Shown piece by piece: positions 54,005 to 63,839 of a stretch of 64,000 nucleotides of DNA. The notes below the pieces were generated by a model, which searched no databases, was not told where the DNA came from, and was given only the letters and a program-made list of their open reading frames with translations. The position numbers and the translations under genes were made by a program. The stretch covers positions 18,850,606-18,914,605 of the forward strand of contig JASXTE010000001.1 of assembly GCA_030280995.1 (NCBI GenBank), written 5' to 3'. The stretch is from Hemileia vastatrix. Taxonomy: Eukaryota; Basidiomycota; Pucciniomycetes; Pucciniales; Zaghouaniaceae. Within the stretch, counting starts at the first letter, position 1, and the number at the start of each line of letters is the position of its first letter.

Positions 54005-55403
54005 TTAATTGAAATACTTGACAGATCTACTAAGAACAATTTTTTTATCTAATTTTTTTTGTTTATTAATACAATTAATAAGACCTTCCTTAATTTGGAA
54101 TGAACAGACAAAATGGGTAAATTCTTTAAAAGAAACTATAGTTGGAGGTTTTTTAGTTGTTTGATGCCAATTTTGAGAAGAATTCCATATAGCCTCAACT
54201 ATTCTATTGGCACTACCAAAATCAATAATACATTTATGGTCAGGAAAATAAAGGCCATGTCCCTTATCAGAAGAGGGTGATGGAATAGTAACACCAGTCT
54301 CTGGATTAATATAAGAGAAAATTACAAATTTTAGAGAATTCTTGTCATTTTTATCTAGATGAATATGATTTTAGAATCCATTATAAGTGATGATAACATT
54401 TGAACAAACATTTGTTGCTTCTTTCCATTCAGGATCAGACCTCCATTCAGGATCAGACCAATTCGGTAAACCAGATTTTAAAGCAAGTTGATGGTTTTTT
54501 TGAAAAGTTTGAAAACATAATTTTTTAAACCAATTTGCCAAGAAAATATTAAATGATCCTAAAGAATTCCATTGCTCCAGATCTTCTTCCATTTGCTCCA
54601 GTTTCAAATTTTTCAATAAAGAATAAATTCCTGAAATATATGACAAAATTAAAAATTACTTATAATAAAAAAAATTGACATACCAAAAGAGACTCCTTGA
54701 TCATATCCTGGTCTCCAACCAAAAGATTTCATGACACCAGAAATCAGATTTTTATTTGATAAGGATTGTCAAACCAAAGCCATTTGATAGAGAGTAGAAA
54801 TTAAATCAGAAAGCTGGAAAAAAACTTCATCCTTTTTCCCATTAATAAATGGACTTCTAAGATGAATTGAGGTTTTTATCCGTTATTGAAAACTGCAACA
54901 ATGAGATATATACCACCTTCTGTAAGGTTTTTGATGTTTTTGTAAAAAAAAATTTCTTAAAATTTGATATTGAAGTCTTATAAAATTTGAGATTGTCCAA
55001 ATTTCCTAAGAATGTTTTGCAAAATATCTTCATCCTAATTAATTTTCTACTTTGATAAAAAATTTTCTTTGAATTTCTTGATTGTTTAGCTGCTTCCATG
55101 ATTTTCTGCTTTTTATTTTCTGGTAAGGAAAGCTCAGATTGATTGGGAGAAGGAATAGAATTGAAGGACATTGAAGAGATAGAAGAAAGTAAAGATAAAG
55201 AAGTAGAATTCAAATAAATTGAAGGGAATAGAATGGAAGGAAATTGAAGAGATAGAAGAAAGTAAAGATAAAGAAAAAGAATTTGAATATATTTGATAAT
55301 TACTCTTGGAACTTTCATTATTTGAAGACAAGGAAGAAAGAGAGGATAAAGATCATTCAGAAGAAATTGATGATACTGAAGATGAGTGAGTTAAATTTTC
55401 CAT
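54005..55403 (-). pseudogene. TET/JBP-like 2OG-Fe(II) oxygenase of element 2
   Basis: Two coding exons with a GT-AG intron at 54631-54683. Exon 1 begins MENLTHSSSVSSISSE at 55403. It has a Ser-rich stretch, then a basic region with several stops and frameshifts, then KSFGWRPGYDQGVSFG at the donor. Exon 2 reads GIYSLLKNLKLEQMEEDLEQ, a duplicated SDPEW, then CSNVIITYNG. After a TAA at 54373 the core continues with HIHLDKND (HxD), YINPETG, FPDHKCIIDFG and NWHQTTKKPP (third His). Ends with a stop at 54005. The catalytic ligands are present but the frame is broken. The duplicated SDPEW is an 18-base tandem repeat. Confidence 0.7.
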
Positions 55404-55950
55404 AGTAACTTCCTGGAAAAAAAATTTATAAAACAAAAAAATAAAAATAAAAAGATAAATATATTAAAAAACCCCCCAACAATAAAAAATTATCAGTAAA
55501 ATTATTGAAAAGAAAAAAATTGTTAAAAAAAACAAATAAAATTAATTGCAAAAAAATCAGTAAAAAATTTTTAAAAAATTAAAAATTAAAAATTAAAACC
55601 TAAATTATGATTTAAATAGGAGGTAAAACAAATTCACCCAAATAAAAAAAGAGTAAATAAAAAAATTAAAATAAATTCAGTAAATTTAATTGCAAAATAA
55701 ATAAATAAAAATTACTTACCTGCTATTTGAAATACTTCTTGATGTCATTCAATCCAATTTATTAATATATAATTTAAAAAAAATTGATTTCAGTAATTTT
55801 CAGATCAATTAATTATTTGCAAAAACAAAAACAAATAAAAAAATATATTCACCTGATTTTTTTTTGCAACAGGGGGAAATTTCCAGAAACTAAGGGAAAG
55901 AAAAAAATATTCTGTAAAAAAAATTAAAAAGCAGAGATTTGTCTTTTTTT
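55404..55950. other. AT-rich intron-like region, element 2
   Basis: Non-coding, A-rich. CTTACC at 55724-55729 (a minus-strand GGTAAG donor) and two pyrimidine tracts suggest it is part of the intron between leader exon and coding exon of the TET-like gene. Confidence 0.35.
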
Positions 55951-55954
55951 TTTC

Positions 55955-56710
55955 TTCAAAATGCCCTCCAAAAAGTTCCCCCCTTTACCCCCTCAATCCC
56001 CCCCTTTAACCCCTCCTTGCCCACCTCAAAACCCCCATTTACCCACTCTTTACCCCCTTTACCCCCCCTTTAACCCCTCCTTACCTGCCTCAAACCCCCC
56101 TTTAGTCCCCCTTTACCCTCCCTTTACCCCCCTTTACCCCTTCTTTACCCCCCCTTTACTGCCCCTTTAACCCCTCCTTACCCACCTCATATCCCCCTTT
56201 ACCCCCTCCTTGCCCACCTCAAACCCCCCTTCACCCCCTTTCACCCCCCTTCACCCCCCTTCACCCCCCCTTCACCCCCTCCTTGCCCACCTCAAAGCCC
56301 CCTTTACCCCTTCCTTGACCCCCTTAAGCCCCCCCTTTACCCCCTCGGACCCACCTCAAACCCCTCCAAACTCCTCCCCTACACCTAACATATCAAATTG
56401 GTAACAATTCAATAAGTAGGTGGTAGGGGGGTGTGGAGGGGCTTGATGGGGGATTTCAGGGGGGATCATGGAGGTAAAGGGGGGGCTTGAGGGGGGCTTG
56501 AGGGGGCCAAGGAGGGGTTAAAGGGAGGTGAAGGGGGGTTTCAGGCAGGCAAGGAGGGGGTAAAGGGGGGGTTGAGGTGGGCAAGGAGGGGGTAAAGGGG
56601 GGTTGAAGTGGGCAAGGAGGGATTAAAGGGGGGAGCTGAGGTGGCCAAGAAGGGGAGAAAGGGGGGGTATGGAGGAAGACAAGGAGGGGGGAAAGGGGGA
56701 TGATGGAGGG
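55955..56710. repeat. C-rich/G-rich foldback, element 2
   Basis: The left arm (55955-56390) repeats TTTACCCCC and CACCTCAAACCCC. The right arm (56415-56710) repeats GGGGTAAAGGGG and GAGGTGGGCAAGGAGG. They are imperfect inverted copies around a 25-base AT-rich centre near 56391-56414. Pro-rich ORFs on the left arm are artefacts. Lies in the position of the first intron of the TET-like gene. Confidence 0.8.
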
Positions 56711-56867
56711 TGAAAAAAAAGATAAAACAAAAAAAACAAAGTTAGTCTAACCTTGAAAACCAAAAAAAAGCACTCACAGGAAAAAAAAAAGAAAAAAAAA
56801 GGACAAAAAAAAAGAGAAAAAATAAATTATTAGCAAGTAAAAAAAATCAAAAATAAGAAAAAAAATG

Positions 56868-57020
56868 ACTTACCTGGAGAGATGAGATGAGAAATAGAGG
56901 AATTGAAAATTCTTGCTGAATGTTGAAAAGGATATGAGTGATGAATGAAAAAAAAGCACTGACAAAATATTTGATTTCATGTTGAGCTGGTGAAAGAAAA
57001 CCAATGAGCCATCCAAAAAA
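56868..57020 (-). other. Putative leader exon of TET-like gene, element 2
   Basis: Minus strand: CAGCTCAACATGAAATC and a downstream CTCTCCAG then GTAAGT (donor at 56873). Nearly the same as 37283-37440 of element 1 and 61060-61221 of element 3. Confidence 0.5.
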
Positions 57021-57567
57021 TAGAGAAGCGCTTCTCAGCCTTCTAGCACCAAGGCGGGGGGTCCACCGGACGTTGGGAGGCCCACCTAGAGGCAGCCAGA
57101 CAACCCTGAAGCCAGAAAACCACCAAAAACCTCCAATAAAGCCCAAAATACTTAGAAAAATCCACCATGACTAGTAAAACCCTTAAATCACAAAATGAAG
57201 CTATGACAGCATTGAGACATAAAATATAGACCCAAATTACCTCTAATTAATGGTACTAAGCACTTAACCATAAGACTTAAGGTTAGCCCTTAAAACACAA
57301 AAAACAAAATTAAACAGCTATCTTTTAGAAATGAAAAATGAGTAAATGACCCCTTAAAACTTGGAATATGAAAAATACCAAAAAGACATCAAATTTAGAG
57401 AAAAATTGGGGCTATCCAATGGTAGTACTTTAATACCTGTAGTCCCAATATTCACTGAATAAAACCAGAAAAACACTTAATTATTCAACCAATGCCAATT
57501 AAGACATACCAAAACAATGCCAAACAGAGCAAAAAAGGTGTCTGAAAATGTTGGAAGAACACACCAT
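57021..57567. repeat. Insertion with U2-snRNA-like head, element 2
   Basis: Element 1 lacks this block: its sequence runs directly from CCATCCAAAAAA to CACCATAAATTC. The insert begins TAGAGAAG, then CGCTTCTCAGCCTTCTAGC (57029-57047), close to the conserved 5' end of U2 snRNA (CGCTTCTCGGCCTTTTGGC). About 75 bases of unusually GC-rich sequence follow, then AT-rich DNA. It could be a snRNA-derived SINE. The rest of U2 is not recognisable. Confidence 0.4.
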
Positions 57568-57662
57568 AAATTCAAAAAAAAATGAATCGCATCAAACAAA
57601 AATACCAAACCAAGTGAATAAAGTACACAAAGTGGACATGTGGAGAGCACCAAAATAAAATT

Positions 57663-58924
57663 TTAAAAGTGTTGTGAAGTGGAATGTTGGAGAGTAATTG
57701 GCATTATAATGGAGTGTATGCCAGTTGATTGAAAGTTTTGTGATTCAAGGGAAGGGAGAGCAGGTGCTGGTTCAGGATCCTCTTCTTCGTAAAGGTCTTT
57801 CCACTGATCCTTTAAATCAGCTAGGATATTGTGGAGTATAAAGCAAGTCATGATCCAATGATTCTCAGTTTTGATCTCCAATTTTTTTTGAAATTAGATT
57901 CTGAGCTCGCAAAGACTAGAAAACTGTCCCTTTAAAATACCTATAGCACGTTCAATCTGTACTATTTATTGGGCAAGGTGATAATTAAAGGTGGTTTTGG
58001 GGACATTTTCTAAGGTTGCACCATGGAAAGTAGGTATAATGTACTTCCCACTTGCATATTCTGAGTCTGCAAGGAGGTACTGAGATTTTTCAAAATATGA
58101 ATCTGGGATTGAGAAATCCTCATTTTTTGGAAGAACGAAGATTCATGACATGATCCAGGGCAGCCATTGTGAAAAACAATAAATTTTTTACTGACATCGC
58201 ATATAAGTTGAATGGCGACAGAGTATCTAGAAGGAAGATAAAAAGTTAGCTAATGAATGATGAGAAATTGGAGAGGATTTTGAATAAACCTTTTTTTGTG
58301 ATCAAAATAATGGTTCCCATCATGAGCAGGCTTTAGACTCAAAGGTATAGTTGTGCCATCAACAAAACCTACACAGCCAGGGAAACCTTTGGCTTGCATT
58401 ACTTGAGAGGGTTCAAGTTGCTGTTCTGGAGTTGGCCAAGAAAGTGTTTGAGACTTGAGGAAAAGGATAACAATCTTACAGTGCTTGGTGTATAATATCA
58501 CCATACCATATCCTATGTTAAATAGATTATCCAAACGTTTTACGGCAGTACCATTTCCATTTGAGCCGAAGCAACATAGTGCGACAGCAAGTTGAATGGC
58601 AGGATTACACTGTTTGTTATGGGAATTTTTATGAAAGATAGAATTTTCAGAGATGAGTTGATAAAGTTTGAAGAAATAATTGGGAGAATTTCTAAATAGT
58701 TAAGTGAAGTATAGTTGAGGAATGTTGAGAATGGAGCGGAGATCATATCGGGGATCATGATAAAGATTTGGCACCCTGGCAATGAGGTAACGCTTTTTGG
58801 AAAGAAAGCACAAATAGGCTAAAGCATCTTCCAAATCAGAGTCAGATTTATAGTAGAGAACTAAAAGTAAAGTGATAGCATTCATAGTGGAGTGAAGTAG
58901 CCGTCTAGTAGAGTGGTGCTTCAT
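57663..58924 (-). pseudogene. Harbinger-type DDE transposase, element 2
   Basis: Starts MKHHSTRRLLHSTMNAITLL at 58924. After a stop near 58700 the core reads IFHKNSHNKQCNPAIQLAVA and FGSNGNGTAVKRLDNLFNIG. The first Asp is in GCVGFVDGTTIPLS (58335-58390). An intron region (about 58205-58260) separates the second block, where GSCHES stands for GSCHDS: the second catalytic Asp is Glu, followed by a stop. The third acid is present in IERAIGILKG (57940). A clean C-terminus HWIMTCFILHNILADLKDQW lies at 57663-57881. About 400 residues in all, typical for the family. Confidence 0.8.
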
Positions 58925-59199
58925 TGTTGTTAGTAGTATAGGTTGTCAGTAGTTGGTTTAGGTGATGGGTGGGAAGTGGGAATTCACCGCCAATTGTGCA
59001 GTTGGGGTGTTTAGATAGAAAAAACTTAAGTGTTTGCCACCAAAATTAAGTAGCATAGAGTGAGGAGAGACTTAAGGATGGCTTCAGAAATTATAAGTCA
59101 TGTGACTTTCGTAAAAATCCATCATGGATGTGATGAGGTTGGGATTAGGAATTAGGAACGGAAATTGGGGTATAAGAGGAAGGATAATGCATTATGATG

Positions 59200-59240
59200 G
59201 ATTCCTTATCCACTAGCCACAGGGCTAGTGGATAAGAATC
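59200..59240. repeat. Conserved subterminal hairpin, element 2
   Basis: GATTCCTTATCCACTAGCC and GGCTAGTGGATAAGAATC pair around a few bases. It is the same hairpin as 39076-39115 in element 1, at the same distance from the right end. Confidence 0.75.
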
Positions 59241-59288
59241 TCCCACAATTAATAATGTCTGATCCTGGGAAAAAAAATTACTGATCCC

Positions 59289-59319
59289 TAATTGTGGATC
59301 CCTGAACATTGATACCCCC
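59289..59319 (-). repeat. Right terminal inverted repeat, element 2
   Basis: Minus strand GGGGGTATCAATGTTCAGGG then ATCCACAATTA. TA follows, then the target duplication TTA (59322-59324). Confidence 0.88.
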
Positions 59320-59671
59320 TATTATGAATGGGATTAGTCTGGGATCCACAATTTTAACAAGAAATTGAGGCATTGGTGCACAATAGGGGGGAGTTTTTTC
59401 TGGAAAATCCACACTTACAAATCTGCACTTATTTAAGTGTGGATTTCTGAAACACACTAGCCCCAATACTGGTGGATTTCAAAATGAAATAAGTCACTTA
59501 TTTCACTCAAATCCACACTTTCTCAACCAAAAGTGCTGATTTCACCATCAAGTGCCATCTCACTGATTTGTCAGCATCATCCCAGTCATACACAGCACTC
59601 CGCAGAATAACACTTAATAACTCAAAACATCATACATCATTTAAATTTTCATTTCATATCATATAAGAGTC

Positions 59672-60937
59672 ATGCCTTCTTCACTTTCAAATTGTGATAA
59701 TTTACATAAAGCAATGACTTTCATGGCTCTTGAACTGCTCTTGGAGACTGATTGAAATTCTGATTCTTATCTAGAAGAAGATTTTGTCTTTTTATCAAAA
59801 ATGGCCAAGAAAAGTTACCTTCTTCCCAGAAAGCCTAAAGTACTTCATACCCCCAAGTACACCATCCAAACACTTCTTAACCTATCTACACCCAGTTTTA
59901 GACAGTTGTTCAGGACTTCTCCAGAATTTTTCCTTAAATTGGTTGAGCTTATTCAGGATCATCTCATATTTCACAATAATTCTCAAAAAGAACAACAACA
60001 TCCTTCAATTCAATTGGCCATCACACTATGTCATTTGGGTTCCAATGGTAATGGAGCTGCTTTGAAAAATTTAGAAAATGCCTTTGATTTAGAGTATGGT
60101 TCAGTTAACACTTATACCAAATGATGCATCACTGCCATAAACTCCTTGGAATCTCAACTTCTCACCTGGCAAACAAAAGAAGAGTGACTTGAATCATCCC
60201 AGGTTATGCAAGCAGAGGGCTTCCCAGGATGTATTGGTTTTGTTGACGGTACTACTATTCCTTTGAGCCAGAAACATGCTCAAGGTGGAAACAATTACTT
60301 TGACTGTAAAAAGAGGTAGATTATTTTCAACTCCTTTCATTCTCTTTTAAACTAACACAAACAACTTTATCTTCTTTATAGATATTCAATTTCTGTTCAG
60401 CTTATATGTGACATTAACAAGAAATTTATATCATTCTTTGCTGGCTACACTGGCTCATGTCATGACTCCTACATCTTCCAAAGAATGCAAATTTCAAATG
60501 AAGCTGAAAAATTCTTTGATGAAGATCAGTATCTTCTTGAAGATTCTGCTTATGCAAATGGAAAGTATGTACTTCCTGCTTGTTGGGGAGCAGCTTCAGA
60601 AGACGGTCAAAATGCCAAGTTTAACAATCATTTGGCAAAGTCAAGAGTCTGTATTGAACATTCTATTGGAATCTTGAAAGGCTGTTTTTCTAGTTTAAGG
60701 GAATTAAGAAGTCCTCTTAGAAATAAATCTGAAATAAAGGCGGTGATTAACTGGATTCTGTGTTGCACTATACTTCATAACCTACTTGCTGACCTCAAAG
60801 ATCAATGGTTAGAGCTGTATGAAGATGAACAAGTTGATTCACCTCTGACTATATCCAACACTTCTATTTCTCAATCAACTAGTATAAGGGAAAAAATTCT
60901 TCCAATAACACTCCAACATTTTTTAACACAATTTTAA
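59672..60937 (+). pseudogene. Harbinger-type DDE transposase, element 3 (best preserved)
   Basis: Starts MPSSLSNCDNLHKAMTFMAL. Two exons around a 66-bp intron (about 60316-60381). Only three stops are visible: TGA near 59749, TGA at 60122 and TGA near 60185. The catalytic triad can be read in full: GCIGFVDGTTIPLS (Asp), GSCHDSYIFQRM (Asp) and VCIEHSIGILKGCFS (Glu). The last 150 codons (60485-60937) are open and include CCTILHNLLADLKDQWLELY. It is the best template for the family in this window. The neighbouring TET-like gene is co-oriented, as in elements 1 and 2. Confidence 0.85.
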
Positions 60938-60957
60938 TTTTCTTTCATACTCTTCAT

Positions 60958-61695
60958 ATGATCAATTTGCATGTTTTATTCACTGAGAATGATAATTTTT
61001 TTGCATATTTATTTTGTTTTTGAATTTTCTGTTAAAGTCTTATTTTTTTATCTCTCTGTGTTTTCTTTCCTCAACTCAACATGAAATCAAATATTTTCTG
61101 AAAATGCATATTTTTTCAGTTGCTCTCTTTTTTTTCTTCACTCATATCCGTTTCCTCCTCTCTTCTTACATCACTCAAACAATTTCAATTCTTTTTCTTT
61201 TTTCTCAACTCATCTCCCCAGGTAAGTCATTTTTTCATTTTTACTTAATTTTTTGATAAATTTTTTATTTTTTTGTTTTATTTTTTTGTTTTTTTTTATT
61301 TTTTTGTTAGTGCTTTTTTTTAAATTTATAGTTAAAATGATCAATTTGCATGTTTTATTCACTGAGAATGGTATTTTTTTTGCATATTTATTTTGTTTTT
61401 GTTTTTTCTGTTAAAGTCTTATTTTTTTATCTCTCTGTGTTTTCTTTCATCAACTCAACATGAAATCACATATTTTCTGAAAATGCATATTTTTTCAGTT
61501 GCTCTCTTTTTCTTCTTCACTCATATCCATTTCCTCCTCTCTTCTTGCATCACTCAAACAATTTAAATTCTATTTCTTTTTTCCCAACTCATCTCTCCAT
61601 GTAAGTCATTTTTTCTTTTTTACTTAATTTTCTGCTAACTTTTTTTTTTGGTTTATTTTTTGTAAGTGCTTTTTTTTAAATTTATAGGTAAAATC
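60958..61695 (+). repeat. 379-bp tandem duplication of the TET leader exon, element 3
   Basis: ATGATCAATTTGCATGTTTT starts at 60958 and again at 61337. Each unit contains CAACATGAAATCA(A/C)ATATT and ends AAATTTATAG(T/G)TAAA. Unit 1 has donor CCCCAG/GTAAGT at 61221 and unit 2 has CTCCAT/GTAAGT at 61600. The exon equals the blocks at 37283 and 56868. Confidence 0.8.
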
Positions 61696-61699
61696 AACC

Positions 61700-62415
61700 T
61701 TTTTTTTCTCTCTCCCTTCCCTCTTTTCTCTCATTAATCCTTTTCTTTATCCCCCCTTGGCCTGGGCTTTTTCCCACCTTTACCCTCTCCTTGGAATGGA
61801 TATATCCCCCTTTCCCCCCTCCTTTGCTCACTCTAACCTCCCTTTTCTCCCTCTTTGATCTCATCTCTCCCTTTCTCCCCCTTTTTGGTGTCCTCATTTC
61901 CTCCCCTCATTCATTCCTCTCCAACCCCCCTCCAAATAACCCCCAATCCCCCCTTCTATCCCACTCAGAACCCCCCTATCACCCCCTCCAATCCCCCCTC
62001 CTTTCCCCCTCAGAAACCCCCCAAACCCTCCCTGAAATCCCCCCTCCTATTCCCCTCAACATCCCCCCTACCCCCCCCCTTATTCCTCCTTATCAATATG
62101 CTAACAAATCATTAAGGAGGAATGAAGGGGGGTAGGGGGTTTTGAGTGGGATAGGAGGGAGGATTGGAGTGGGGGATTGGGGGGGTTCTGAGGGAGATTG
62201 GAGGGGGGGATTGGGGGGATTCTGAGGGGGGGATTGGGGGGATTCTGAGGGGGGGATTGGGGGGGATTGGGGGGGTTATGAGGGGGATTGGAGGGGAGGA
62301 TTGGGGGGATTTGGGGGATGTGGGAAGGTTGGAGGGTGGGTCTGTACAAGAGTTTTGGGGAGGGGGGAGGGGGTTTGGAGGAGGGAATTGAGGGGAATGG
62401 GGAAGGGATAAAAAA
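61700..62415. repeat. C-rich/G-rich foldback, element 3
   Basis: The left arm is C/T-rich to 62098 and the right arm G-rich from 62113. At the centre CCTTATTCCTCCTTA faces TAAGGAGGAATGAAGG across about 20 bases. The arms extend as imperfect inverted repeats for about 300 bp (GGGATAGGAGGGAGG against CCCCTCCTATTCCCC). It lies between leader exon and TET-like coding exon. The Pro- and Gly-rich frames in it are artefacts. Confidence 0.85.
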
Positions 62416-62599
62416 AATTTCACAGTTTTTTTGAATTTTTTTTCTGAATTTTAGAGAAAAATATTCATCAAGTTCAAGTGAAATAAAAAAATTCTTATTT
62501 GTCTTTTAAGAAATTTTTTTTGATTTAAATTAAGTGAGTTATTTTTAATGTATAATTTTGGGTATTTGAAAAGTAACAAATTTTTATGAAGAAAAATAC

Positions 62600-63785
62600 A
62601 TGTCTTTAACTTCAGATTCACCACTTACCTCACTCTCTTCTTCTTTAACTTCATTGTCATCTTCAAATTCAACTTCTCTTCATTCATCATCTAAAAAATT
62701 GACAAAAAATGAAGAGTATCAAAATAAAAGATATTTAAAAAAAATTCACTTGGATCAAATATTTGGCCATATTTCAAAAATAAAGTACTATAAAACTAAA
62801 GTTGGAAAAAAAAACAATTTTCCAAAAATGTTACCTGAAAATATACATTATTTAACTGAAATTGGAGGTGATGAAGTTAAAGCTGTTATTAATAATACTT
62901 TCAAACCTCAATTTATTTACAAAAACCATTCTTTTAATGGTTTAAAAGATGAATCATTTAATCAACTCTGCAACCTCATCATAACACTCTATCAAATGGC
63001 TTTGGTTTGCTTACCTTTAAGGAATAAGAATTTGATTGGTGGTATTATAATTGGTATTGGATGAAGACCTGGATTTGATATAGGATTTTCTCTAGGTATG
63101 TTTAAAAAATTTTCTGGATTTTTTAATATCATATTACTGAATTTAATTATATAGGAATATATTCTTTACTCAGATCTTTATCTAAAGCTGAATTAGATAA
63201 TGATTTTTGAAAATGGAATACATTACCTTAATTTAATTCATTTCTTGCTCTTAGACTTAAAAAACTCTTCAATAAAGCTTTTGAAAAAAATCATGAACTT
63301 GCTATGAGACCTTGAATACCAAATTGGTGCGACTCTGAATGGGAAGATATTAGCAGTGATTATCTAATGTTTTCAAATGTTATAATCACTCATTCTGGAT
63401 TTCATAACTGAATTCACCCCAACTCAAATAATTCCAATTACCTTACTTATGGAATTTTCTCATATATTAATCCTATCACTGGACAACCTATTCTGTCACC
63501 TGCTAAAATTAAAGGACATGGATTATATTTCCCGGATCATAGATGTATAATTGATTTTGGATTAGAAAATGGAATCATTGAAACAGTTTGGAATTCTTCT
63601 TACGATAATCACTAAACCACAAGGCTCCTCCAGGTTTGGAATCTTTTCAAGACTTCACGCATTTTGGTTGCTCTTTCCAGATCATTCAAAAGTTAATCCA
63701 ACAAATAAACAAGTTAAAAAAAGAAGAAAAAGGTAATAAATTTAAAAATTCTTTAGGTAGATCTAAAAAGTATGGGGATTCATAG
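62600..63785 (+). pseudogene. TET/JBP-like 2OG-Fe(II) oxygenase of element 3
   Basis: Exon 1 (62600-63095) is open for 154 codons: a Ser/Leu-rich start (SSLTSLSSSNSTSLHSSSKK), a basic region (NKRYLKKIHLDQIFGHISKI), and SFNGLKDESFNQLCNLIITL. A TGA at 63062 replaces the Trp of GWRPG. A GT-AG intron lies at 63096-63154. Exon 2 reads GIYSLLRSLSKAELDND, then MFSNVIITHSGFHN with TGA in place of Arg before IHP. The HxD Asp is therefore lost (IHPNSN). YINPITGQPILSPAKIKGHG and FPDHRCIIDFG are intact. The DNH motif keeps the third His but is followed by TAA. At least six stops, mostly TGA and TAA, fit C-to-T transitions. It shows the full family length of about 380 residues. Confidence 0.75.
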
Positions 63786-63839
63786 AGTCACCAAATATTT
63801 AATATTCTTCCATAAATTTTTAATAAATAAATCTGATAT

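Larger units (their letters stand above)
50349..59321. mobile_element. PIF/Harbinger-type composite carrying a TET-like gene (element 2)
   Basis: Terminal repeats GGGGGTATCAATGTTCAGGG at both ends in inverted orientation are identical over at least 25 bases, with one mismatch in about 31. Target duplication TTA occurs at 50346-50348 and 59322-59324. It is 8,973 bp long. The order is Myb-like (+), TIR-like array, satellite, TET-like (-), foldback, leader exon (-), transposase (-). It shares this plan with element 1 but is longer through satellite growth and a 548-bp insertion. Confidence 0.88.

Noticed and set aside
55961..56404. Proline-rich ORFs in the C-rich arm
   Set aside because: They are simple-sequence artefacts of TTTACCCCC repeats. 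The arm lies in a probable intron.
61791..62423. Proline-rich and glycine-rich ORFs on both strands
   Set aside because: They follow directly from C-rich and G-rich foldback arms and have no domain, codon signal or homologue among the other elements.
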